Origin: Rhodovastum atsumiense
GTDB taxonomy: Bacteria; Pseudomonadota; Alphaproteobacteria; Acetobacterales; Acetobacteraceae
Direction: 5' to 3'
Length of the DNA: 64,000 nt
Assembly (NCBI GenBank): GCA_026225115.1
Contig: JAMFSE010000055.1
Coordinates: 1 to 64,000, forward strand
Part shown: positions 7,783 through 15,474 of the stretch, piece after piece
How positions within the stretch are numbered: position 1 is the stretch's first letter
Layout: each line of letters starts with the position of its first letter
The notes under the pieces: model-generated
The model's database searches: none
Told to the model about the DNA's origin: nothing
What the model saw: only the letters and a program-made list of their open reading frames with translations
Made by a program: the position numbers and the translations under genes

Positions 7783-10663
7783 GCAATCTTACTCCTTCCG
7801 GGTCGTAGAATACCGGGTGAACGATTTCGGCGAGCAGGTCGCCGTTGCGTACCGGGTCATAGACCCGGATGATCTCGCCTAGGCGCGACGGGCCATGGGC
7901 CAGCAGGCCGAGGCCGACCCAATGCAAGAGGCTCGGCGAATAGGCAACGGAGGTGACGAAGCCCTGGTCGTTTTTCGCCACGGCTTCGGCGCCTGGGGGC
8001 AATAGATGGCTGCCGGCGCGCAGGCGGTCGGCGCGGTTGACCGGACGCAGACCGATCAGGGTTGGGCGGTTCGGATCGGTGAGTGCAGGGCGCGCCGCCA
8101 TGGCGCGGCCGATAAAATCCTTTTTCTGCGACAGCAGTTTTGCCATGCCGAGGTCATGCGCCGTGGTCTGGCCGTTCAGCTCATTGCCGGCGGGGTGGCC
8201 CTTTTCGATGCGCATGACGCCGAGCGCTTCGGTGCCGTAGGGGGTGATGCCGAAGGGCTCGCCCGCCTGCATCAATTTTTGCGCCAGCGCATTGCCGAAG
8301 CCAGCGGGAACCGCGAGTTCATAGGCCAGTTCACCAGAAAATGAGAGGCGGAACAGCCGGGCGCGAAGGCCATCGCAGATGGTGAGTTCTTGCGCGCCCA
8401 TATAGGGCAGCGTTTCGTTTGAGATATCAAATTGCGGGTCGACAATGCTGCGCAGGGTGTCGCGGGAATTGGGGCCGGCGATTGCGATTTGCGCCCATTG
8501 GTCGGTGACCGAGATAAATCTAACATCCAGTTCCGGCCATAGCCATTGATGGCAGAATTCGAGATGTTGGAAAATCTTGCCGGCGTTGGCGGTGGTGGTG
8601 GTCATGAGGTAATGGGTATCGCCGAGGCGCGTGGTGGTGCCGTCATCCATCACGAAGCCGTCTTCGCGCAGCATTAGGCCGTAGCGCGCGCGGCCGAGTT
8701 TCAGGTTGTCCCAGCCATTGGTGTAGACGCGTTCAAGGAATTTTGCGGCATCCCTGCCCTGGATGTCGATTTTGCCGAGCGTGGTTACGTCGCAAATGCC
8801 GACATTATTGCGTACGGCCGTCACCTCGCGGGTGACGATTTGCAGCCAGTCCGTCTCGCCTGGTTTGGGGAAATACTGGGCGCGGAGCCACATGCCGGCG
8901 TCGACGAAAACGGCGTTTTTGGCCGTTGCCCATTGATGCGTCGGCGTCAGCCGGCGGGGCTTGAAATGCTGGCCGCGATGCGCGCCGGCCAGCGCGCCCA
9001 ATGCCACCGGCGTGTAGGGCGGGCGGAAGCGGGTGGTGCCGGTTTGCTCGATCGACTTCGCGGTGATTTCGGCCATCAGGCCCAGGCCGTTGACGTTTGC
9101 CGTGCGGCCTTGGTCGGTTGCCATGCCAAGCGTGGTGTAGCGTTTCAGATGCTCGACGGAGGTGAAGCCTTCCTGCTTCGCCAGCTTCACATCGTTGGCC
9201 GTTACGTCGTTCTGAAAATCCACGAAGGCTTTGCCGGTGGCGCCGCGCACCTGCCATAGCGGCTGGGTTGCGGGATTGGTGAAATCCCCTGCGGCGGCGC
9301 CGGTGACCTGCATTCCGGGCGGCAGCGATCCTGGGATGAAAGCGGCGATTTTCTCATCCCAGACCGGCTTGCCGTCCAGATGTGAGGTGAGCTGCAGCGC
9401 CGGGTTCCAGCCGCCGGACATTGCGAGCAAATCGCAATCCAGTTTCACCACACCGCCGTCGGCCGGGATGATTTCCACGCCGGTTACCGCAAGCCGGCCA
9501 AGGGTCGTTTTTATTGCAGCACCCGTATATACGGTGGCCCCGCAGGCCGTCGCGGCCTGGCGCAAAGCTGCGGAGATTTCCGCGCGCGGGTCGACATAGG
9601 CTGCAACGGCGATGTTGGCATCCCGCAAGGCCGCCAGCGTACCCGCGACTTCATCGTTATTTGCAAACACCACGGCTTTTTTGCCGGGGGCGACGCCGAA
9701 GCGGTGGATGTAGCGGCTAACCGCGCCGCTTAGCATCGCGCCCGGGCGGTCGTTATTGCCGAATACCAAAGGCCGTTCGGTGGCGCCAGTTGCCAGCACG
9801 CTGGTTTTGGCGATGATTTTCCAATAACGCTGCCGGGGCTGGTGCGGCGCCGGTTTCAGAAGATGGTCCGCTACGCGTTCAACCGCGCCATAGGTGCCGC
9901 CGTCATAGACGCCGAAGACGGTGGTGCGGCGTAGGATTTTCAGCTCGGGATATGCCTGCAGTTCGGCAATCCGTTCGGCCAGGCTTGCGGATTCTCCGAT
10001 GGCGCGGCCGCCGAGGACGAAGTCCTCATCGCAGAGAATGACGCGGCTGCCGCTGCGGGCGGCTTGCAGCGCCGCCGCTATGCCTGCCTCACCGCCGCCG
10101 ATGACCAGCACGTCGCAAAAAGCCGTGGATTTTTCGTAGATGTCGGGATCGGGCAACCCTGCGGCGCGGCCGAGGCCGGCGGCGCGGCGGATCAGCGGCT
10201 CGTAGATTTTCTCCCAGAAGGAGGCCGGCCACATGAAGGTTTTATAGTAGAACCCCGCCGCGAAAATAGGCGATAGCAGTGAGTTTACCTCAAGCAGATC
10301 GAATTTCAGCGACGGGAAGCGGTGCTGGCTGGTGGCCTGCAGACCGTCGTAGAGTTCCGCGACAGTTGCCTTGGTGTTCGGCTCGCGCCTGGCGCCGTCA
10401 CGCAATTCCACCAGGGCGTTCGGCTCTTCCGAACCGGCGGTGAGGATGCCGCGCGGCCGGTGGTATTTGAAGCTGCGCCCGACCAGCCGGATGCCGTTGG
10501 CGAGCAAGGCCGATGCCAGTGTATCGCCGGCGTAGCCGCGGTAGGTTTTGCCGTCGAATACGAACAGCCGGGCCTCGCCACGGTCGATCACGCCGCCGGT
10601 GGGCAGACGGAACGGCTGCGGGCTGCGCTGCGCGGCATCGAAATGGTCGGTTTTCTGCAGCAC
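7775..10663 (-). CDS. soxA: Sarcosine oxidase alpha-type subunit (NAD/FAD and GcvT-like domains)
   Basis: 962 residues. In order: an N-terminal ferredoxin-like domain (about 20-95), a dinucleotide-binding oxidoreductase domain with GGGEAG at 189-194, and a C-terminal GcvT-type folate domain (about 580-955, with NNVGICDVTTLGKIDIQGRDAAKFLERVYTN and GTEALGVMRIEKG). In the heterotetramer this subunit passes the methyl group, released at the beta-subunit flavin, to THF as methylene-THF. The GTG start (10661-10663) overlaps the soxD TAG by one base. Length is slightly below the typical 980-1000. An N-methylglutamate dehydrogenase subunit (MgdC) is the main alternative. Confidence 0.9.
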   Translation of the reverse strand: MLQKTDHFDAAQRSPQPFRLPTGGVIDRGEARLFVFDGKTYRGYAGDTLASALLANGIRLVGRSFKYHRPRGILTAGSEEPNALVELRDGARREPNTKATVAELYDGLQATSQHRFPSLKFDLLEVNSLLSPIFAAGFYYKTFMWPASFWEKIYEPLIRRAAGLGRAAGLPDPDIYEKSTAFCDVLVIGGGEAGIAAALQAARSGSRVILCDEDFVLGGRAIGESASLAERIAELQAYPELKILRRTTVFGVYDGGTYGAVERVADHLLKPAPHQPRQRYWKIIAKTSVLATGATERPLVFGNNDRPGAMLSGAVSRYIHRFGVAPGKKAVVFANNDEVAGTLAALRDANIAVAAYVDPRAEISAALRQAATACGATVYTGAAIKTTLGRLAVTGVEIIPADGGVVKLDCDLLAMSGGWNPALQLTSHLDGKPVWDEKIAAFIPGSLPPGMQVTGAAAGDFTNPATQPLWQVRGATGKAFVDFQNDVTANDVKLAKQEGFTSVEHLKRYTTLGMATDQGRTANVNGLGLMAEITAKSIEQTGTTRFRPPYTPVALGALAGAHRGQHFKPRRLTPTHQWATAKNAVFVDAGMWLRAQYFPKPGETDWLQIVTREVTAVRNNVGICDVTTLGKIDIQGRDAAKFLERVYTNGWDNLKLGRARYGLMLREDGFVMDDGTTTRLGDTHYLMTTTTANAGKIFQHLEFCHQWLWPELDVRFISVTDQWAQIAIAGPNSRDTLRSIVDPQFDISNETLPYMGAQELTICDGLRARLFRLSFSGELAYELAVPAGFGNALAQKLMQAGEPFGITPYGTEALGVMRIEKGHPAGNELNGQTTAHDLGMAKLLSQKKDFIGRAMAARPALTDPNRPTLIGLRPVNRADRLRAGSHLLPPGAEAVAKNDQGFVTSVAYSPSLLHWVGLGLLAHGPSRLGEIIRVYDPVRNGDLLAEIVHPVFYDPEGVRLRG

Positions 10664-10947
10664 TAGGACGGCTCCATCCGCGCCAGGGCGACGCTGCGCG
10701 CCAATTCCACCCGGGCGATCGCATGGGTTCGCAAATCCCGTGTCACCACCAGCCAGGATTGGCAGCCGGATGCGTGGTACCAGAGCTCGCGATGCAGGCC
10801 GGAGGGGTTTTCCCGCAAATACACATAATCGATCCAGGCCGCGTTTGGCCCGGCACCGCCGTCGCGCGGCCGGGTTACCGTTGCATCGCCGTGATAGGCG
10901 AATTCCTCCGAGCCGCGTTCACCGCAATAGGGACAATTGATGCGCAT
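10663..10947 (-). CDS. soxD: Sarcosine oxidase delta-type subunit (zinc-binding)
   Basis: 94 residues, the usual SoxD length. The N-terminal MRINCPYCGER carries the first zinc cysteines; the remaining ligands are probably the His/Cys of WYHASGCQSW (about residues 57-66). SoxD is a small structural zinc subunit of the heterotetramer. It is fused by context: it begins directly after soxB (no spacer) and its stop overlaps the soxA start by one base, so stoichiometric co-translation is likely. Confidence 0.9.
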   Translation of the reverse strand: MRINCPYCGERGSEEFAYHGDATVTRPRDGGAGPNAAWIDYVYLRENPSGLHRELWYHASGCQSWLVVTRDLRTHAIARVELARSVALARMEPS

Positions 10948-12207
10948 TTAATGCAGGTTCGGCTGTGCGCCGACCCCCTTCTCGTCAATTACATAGCCGG
11001 CTGCGAAACGGTCCAGCCGATAGGCGGCGGCCACTTCATGCGGCTCATCGCGCGCCAGCAGATGCGCGAAACACCAGCCGGATGCCGGTGTGGCCTTGAA
11101 GCCGCCGTAACACCAGCCGGCGTTCAGATAGAGGCCCTGGACCGGCGTTTTGTCGATGATCGGGCTGCCGTCCATCGACATGTCCATGATGCCGCCCCAA
11201 TGCCGCAGCAGCCGCTGCCGGCCGAGCATCGGCATCAATGCCATGCCGCCTTCGCACACATCCTCGATGGTCGGCAGATTGCCGCGCTGGGCGTAGGAAT
11301 TATAGCCGTCGATATCGCCGCCGAATACCAAACCGCCTTTATCTGACTGCGAAATATAGAAATGCCCGGCGCCGAAGGTGATGACGTTGTCGATCAGCGG
11401 CTGCAGCCCTTCGGTGACGAACGCCTGCAATGCGTGGCTTTCGATCGGCAGGCGCAATCCGGCCATTGCCGCTACCTGCGAAGAATGGCCGGCACAGGCC
11501 AGGCCGACTTTGCCGGCGCCAATAAAGCCGCGTGTGGTTTCGACGCCAAGCACGCGGCCGGCCTGCTGGCGGATGCCGGTGACTTCGCAATTCTGAATGA
11601 TGTCGACGCCGAGGCGATCGGCCGCGCGCGCGTAGCCCCAGGCCACCGCATCGTGGCGCACCGTGCCGCCGCGTTTTTGCAAAAGCCCCCCCTGGATGGG
11701 GAAGCGCGCGTTTTTGTAATCGAGATACGGCACCATTTTTTTCACGGCAGCGAGATCAAGCAGTTCGGAATCGATCCCGTGCAGCCGCATGGAATTGCCG
11801 CGGCGCGCATAGGCGTCGCGCTGGGCGTCTGTATGGCACAGGTTCAATACCCCGCGCTGGCTCACCATCGCGTTGTAATTGATATCCTGCTCCAGCCCTT
11901 CCCATAGTTTCATCGACCATTCGTAGAACGGCGCATTGCCGGGCAGCATGTAATTGGAGCGCACGATGGTGGTATTGCGGCCGACATTGCCGCCGCCGAT
12001 CCAGCCCTTTTCCACCACCGCGATGCGCCCGACCGCATGGTGGCGCGCCAGGTAATAGGCGGCCGCCAGCCCATGGCCGCCGCCGCCGACACTGACCACA
12101 TCATATTTCGGCGCAGGGATCGCATCGCGCCAGGCCGGACCCCAGCCGCTATGGCCGCGCAAAGCCTCCGCGATCACCGAGAAGATCGAGTATCGTGAAA
12201 AACCCAT
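10948..12207 (-). CDS. soxB: Sarcosine oxidase beta-type subunit (flavoprotein)
   Basis: 419 residues of the DAO family. The FAD motif GGGGHGLAAAYYLA is at 41-54 and is followed by WIGGGNVGRNTTIVRSNY. TVRHDAVAW contains His185 at the place where heterotetrameric sarcosine oxidases attach FMN covalently. The C-terminus has GWCYGGFKATPASGW, the flavin-contact block of this branch. It oxidises an N-methyl amino acid to the amino acid plus a methylene unit. It is the first gene of the cluster, 20 nt after an A/T-rich leader that carries a perfect TTGACA. MgdA (N-methylglutamate dehydrogenase) is the same family; context with dmm genes makes it a real alternative. Confidence 0.9.
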   Translation of the reverse strand: MGFSRYSIFSVIAEALRGHSGWGPAWRDAIPAPKYDVVSVGGGGHGLAAAYYLARHHAVGRIAVVEKGWIGGGNVGRNTTIVRSNYMLPGNAPFYEWSMKLWEGLEQDINYNAMVSQRGVLNLCHTDAQRDAYARRGNSMRLHGIDSELLDLAAVKKMVPYLDYKNARFPIQGGLLQKRGGTVRHDAVAWGYARAADRLGVDIIQNCEVTGIRQQAGRVLGVETTRGFIGAGKVGLACAGHSSQVAAMAGLRLPIESHALQAFVTEGLQPLIDNVITFGAGHFYISQSDKGGLVFGGDIDGYNSYAQRGNLPTIEDVCEGGMALMPMLGRQRLLRHWGGIMDMSMDGSPIIDKTPVQGLYLNAGWCYGGFKATPASGWCFAHLLARDEPHEVAAAYRLDRFAAGYVIDEKGVGAQPNLH

Positions 12208-12228
12208 GCTGCGCCACGGCCTATAAAT

Positions 12229-12277
12229 TATTCTTAAAAAGAAAATACATTAATACACAAGAATACTTTTATGTCAA
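12229..12277 (-). promoter_or_regulatory. Candidate promoter and operator of the soxBDAG operon
   Basis: On the minus strand TTGACA (complement of 12272-12277) and TATTAA (complement of 12250-12255) are 16 nt apart, a good housekeeping promoter. The inverted repeat TATTCTT (complement of 12259-12265) and AAGAATA (complement of 12229-12235), 23 nt apart, brackets the -10. The folD leader has the same repeat at the same spacing. Regulation by the XRE-cupin protein is inferred. Confidence 0.65.
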
Positions 12278-12312
12278 ACCGCAGGCCAGGTGCATTAGGG
12301 CGGAAAAGCGCT

Positions 12313-13161
12313 TCAAATCTCGATAATACCAGGCACGAATTGCAGGGCTTTTGGCCCGTCATGCCCGACATAGCCGCGCGGGGCCGAGACCAGGGGAATG
12401 CCGCCGATGACGCTTTCATGCCGGAAATGCGTGTGACCATGGATCCATAAATCGAGACTGTCGTGGCTGAACTGGCCGATGATTTCCGAGCCATAGGCCG
12501 GCGCGATCGGCCCGACGCGCCGGCCGAGCACCTGGCCGCAGGGCGCGTGGTGGGTGACGATGACGCGCTTGACGCCGGGTTCGGTCGCGGCGAGTTCGGC
12601 ATGCAGCCAGGCCAGGGATTCTGCATGAAATTTGCGGGTTTTGCCGGGCAGCAATGGATATTGATCGAGGTCGATATAGCGGTAATCGTTCATCATCCGG
12701 TGGGCATTCTTCATTGCAGTTTCCGGTTCACCGTGCAGGGCAAAATCCGTCCAAAGCGAGCAGCCCAGCAGTTTTATTTTCTCACCGTTCGCGAAAGTGA
12801 AACTTGCCGCTTTGTTTTCGAGAAACCGCACGCGCTTGGCGCTTTTTCGGGTTTCAATGAGGGCCGGTAGAATTGTTGCAATATCATTATGGTAATATTC
12901 ATGATTGCCTGCCACCATCACCACCGGCGCGTCGAGATATTCACCCACCTGTTCGCCGTAGACGACGCCGCGCAGGCCGTTATGGATATCGCCGGCGAGC
13001 ACCACCAGATCGATCTTGCCGACATCGTTGAGCATCGGCCCGCGGGTGGGGTGGCGCGGCGTGTTGCGGTGGCGCGCCAGAAAATCCGCCCAGCCCGGTA
13101 TAGCCAGCCGATAGCTCTCCATCTCCAGATGGAGATCGCTCATATATAGAATCCGCGTCAC
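12313..13161 (-). CDS. Calcineurin-like metallophosphoesterase
   Basis: 282 residues with all five metal motifs in order: SDLHLE (about 7-12), GDIHNG, GNHEYY, THHAP and GHTHF. These bind two metal ions and hydrolyse phosphomono- or diesters; the substrate is not evident. The longest open frame starts earlier, but the GTG at 13159-13161 overlaps the kinase gene's TGA by 4 bp and begins the conserved VTRILYMSDLHLE segment, so I take it as the start. Coupling to a Ser/Thr kinase and a PP2C-like domain suggests a phosphorylation-related job, which is an inference from context. Confidence 0.87.
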   Translation of the reverse strand: MTRILYMSDLHLEMESYRLAIPGWADFLARHRNTPRHPTRGPMLNDVGKIDLVVLAGDIHNGLRGVVYGEQVGEYLDAPVVMVAGNHEYYHNDIATILPALIETRKSAKRVRFLENKAASFTFANGEKIKLLGCSLWTDFALHGEPETAMKNAHRMMNDYRYIDLDQYPLLPGKTRKFHAESLAWLHAELAATEPGVKRVIVTHHAPCGQVLGRRVGPIAPAYGSEIIGQFSHDSLDLWIHGHTHFRHESVIGGIPLVSAPRGYVGHDGPKALQFVPGIIEI

Positions 13162-14813
13162 AGCAGCGCGCGCGCCAGCAGGAAAAAGAAACCGATGGCG
13201 AAGGCAGCCGTCGCTGTCTTCCATATTTGCAACTGGCTCGGCTGAAAGCGGCGGTTGGAGGGGGTGTCCTCCGCCCCGCTGACCAGCCCTTCATAGAGCG
13301 ACTTCGCCATCTCGCCGGCGTCCGCGAAACGCTGCGACGGCTCGGGCGACAAAGCGATTTGCAGGGTTTTCCCAATCCAGCTTGGCAGCTCCGGCCGCAG
13401 GCGGCAGAGCGGTACGGGTTCGCGCTGGCCGAAAGGATAGGCGCCGCCTGAGAACATCCGGTAGATGGTCACCGCCAGCGAATACACCTCGCTGCGCGCA
13501 TTGGCCTGGGTGCCACGCAGCAGCTCCGGCGCCATGTAGCGCAGGGTGCCGCCAGGTTTCACCGCATCGCGAAGGTCGATGCCGGGCAGGTAAGCCAGGC
13601 CGAGGTCCAGCAGCTTCACCTCGTTATTGTCGAGCAGCATGATGTTATCGGGCTTCAGGTCCCGATGCACGATCTGGATTGCCGCCAGATCCTGCACCGC
13701 CTCGCATAGTTTGAGCGCGATGCCGACGCCGTCCGGCAGGTTGAACGGGGGCGGGCGGATGAGGCGCGCTTCCAGCGTTTCACCGCGATAATACGGCATC
13801 ACCAGATACAGGCTGCTGCGCCGCTCCGGCGCCAGTTCGAAATAGCGCGCTACGTTATTGCCGCGCACGGTGCTGCCGATCCAGGCCTCGCGCATGAAGC
13901 CGGCAGAGAATATTTCGTCCTGCAGCATCGCCGGCAGCGGGATTTTCAATACGACTTCGCGATTCTCGACGGTATCATGCGCTATTTTCAAAATCGTGTA
14001 GCGGCCGCGATACACCGTTTTGCCGATAACGAAGCCATCCCATACATCGCCTTCGCGCGGCGCCGGCCGCAGCGGCAAATCCGCGAGATCGCCATGTTTG
14101 GCCGGCGTATTCCCCGGCGCGCCCAGTACATCCAGCACGACCGCCACGACGTCGGCGGCCGGCGGCAGCTGCAGATCGAACGCCGCCAGCACGACGTCGG
14201 ACGACAGGGAATTCAGGCCGCTGATCAGCAGAAAGCGGTCGCCGAGCTGAGCTTCCACTTCCTCAAAATCGACGGAAATTTCGAGATCGAGTCCGATTGC
14301 GCGGACCAGCTCGGCCTTGCCGCCGACGATCGTGCGGCGATCGTCCCGCATCAGCGGCGTCACCTCCCCGCCCCGCAAGCGATACAGCCGGCCGCTGCCG
14401 ATATGCACCACCCCGACCGAATCGCCGTAGAACAGCAGGGCCGTCAGCGATACCGGCGCCAGATGCCGGCTGTTGCCAGCTACCGTCTGGCCGTACAGCC
14501 AGTCATTGATAGAGGTGAGCGCCAGATGCGCCGCGCGTTTGGTGCCGAGCGTGCGGCGCGCGCCGAAATAGCCTTCGGCAAAGCTGTGCACGACCAGCTG
14601 CGCCGCTTCATTGGCGCCTTTGGCGCCCGCTTCCGCGGCATTGCCGGTTTCATGCCCGCGCGCCAGCGCCGCGATCAGCCCGCGTTCCGGATGGCCGAAG
14701 GCGCTGCCCTCATAAACCGCGTAGAACCGCCGCGACTGCTGCTGCGGCGCGCTTGCGGCAAAGCCGGTTGCGATCTGCCAGCCGCCGCTGAGGAGCGGGG
14801 TTTCACTCTCCAC
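13158..14813 (-). CDS. PP2C-like domain fused to a membrane-anchored Ser/Thr protein kinase
   Basis: 551 residues. Residues 1-235 have the PP2C phosphatase fold but lack key metal ligands: the usual VxDGMGG is YEGSAFG (34-40) and the later GD is GSGR (139-142), so catalysis by this half is doubtful. Residues 262-505 are a Hanks-type kinase with lysine in VVLK (290), HRDLKPDN (383-390), DLG in place of DFG (403-405) and APE (428-430). A single C-terminal membrane helix (about 531-549) anchors it with both domains in the cytoplasm. The GTG start overlaps the adenosyltransferase gene by 11 bp; the phosphoesterase follows with a 4-bp overlap. Confidence 0.9.
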   Translation of the reverse strand: MESETPLLSGGWQIATGFAASAPQQQSRRFYAVYEGSAFGHPERGLIAALARGHETGNAAEAGAKGANEAAQLVVHSFAEGYFGARRTLGTKRAAHLALTSINDWLYGQTVAGNSRHLAPVSLTALLFYGDSVGVVHIGSGRLYRLRGGEVTPLMRDDRRTIVGGKAELVRAIGLDLEISVDFEEVEAQLGDRFLLISGLNSLSSDVVLAAFDLQLPPAADVVAVVLDVLGAPGNTPAKHGDLADLPLRPAPREGDVWDGFVIGKTVYRGRYTILKIAHDTVENREVVLKIPLPAMLQDEIFSAGFMREAWIGSTVRGNNVARYFELAPERRSSLYLVMPYYRGETLEARLIRPPPFNLPDGVGIALKLCEAVQDLAAIQIVHRDLKPDNIMLLDNNEVKLLDLGLAYLPGIDLRDAVKPGGTLRYMAPELLRGTQANARSEVYSLAVTIYRMFSGGAYPFGQREPVPLCRLRPELPSWIGKTLQIALSPEPSQRFADAGEMAKSLYEGLVSGAEDTPSNRRFQPSQLQIWKTATAAFAIGFFFLLARALL

Positions 14814-15378
14814 GATTTGCCGCCGGTACCCATAATACGTCGTTAGCGCCCTTGTCGTTCAGGTAGCGTGACATCACGAACAGCAGATCCGACAGCCGGT
14901 TCAGATAGACCAGCACCAGCCGGTTGACCGGTTCATCCGCCGCCGCCAGCAGCCCGACCAGCACGCGCTCCGCCCGGCGCACCACGGTGCGCGCCTGGTG
15001 CAAAAATGCCCCCGCCATGGTGCCGCCCGGCAGTACGAAGGAGTTGAGCGGCGCGAGCTCGGCGTTCATCCGGTCGATCTGCTGTTCCAGCCAGTCAACC
15101 TGCGCCTGGGTGACGCGCAAGGCCGCGTGTTCCGGGTTCTCGACGATGGGCACGCATAGATCCGCGCCGATATCGAACAGGTCGTTCTGGATGCGCGCGA
15201 GCACCGCGTTCTCGGGTCCCTCGACATATAGCCGCACGATTCCAAGGACGGCATTTGCCTCATCCACCTCGCCATAGCTTGCGACACGGGCAGAGGATTT
15301 CGCCACCCGGCTGCCGTCGCCCAGCGAAGTCTCGCCCGTATCGCCGCCGCGGGTGTAGATTTTTGTCAGTTTCACCAT
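14803..15378 (-). CDS. pduO: ATP:cob(I)alamin adenosyltransferase, PduO type
   Basis: 191 residues from the ATG at 15376-15378. The N-terminal KIYTRGGDTGETSLGDGSRV is the ATP-binding signature of the PduO/MMAB class, and the second signature (RTVVRRAERVLVGLL, then YLNRLSDLLFVMSRYLN) is intact. The enzyme makes adenosylcobalamin in the cytoplasm. The open frame extends 22 codons further upstream with no conserved residues. No B12 synthesis or B12-dependent gene is nearby; instead it overlaps a protein kinase gene by 11 bp, an uncommon neighbour. Confidence 0.92.
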   Translation of the reverse strand: MVKLTKIYTRGGDTGETSLGDGSRVAKSSARVASYGEVDEANAVLGIVRLYVEGPENAVLARIQNDLFDIGADLCVPIVENPEHAALRVTQAQVDWLEQQIDRMNAELAPLNSFVLPGGTMAGAFLHQARTVVRRAERVLVGLLAAADEPVNRLVLVYLNRLSDLLFVMSRYLNDKGANDVLWVPAANRGE

Positions 15379-15474
15379 GGCCTGATTGAGCCTGTTGATC
15401 GCCCGGCTGTAAACCCTCTTGCGCAAACGCCGGCAAACATTCACGCGCGATCATTTGCAAGCCATAGTAAGACC

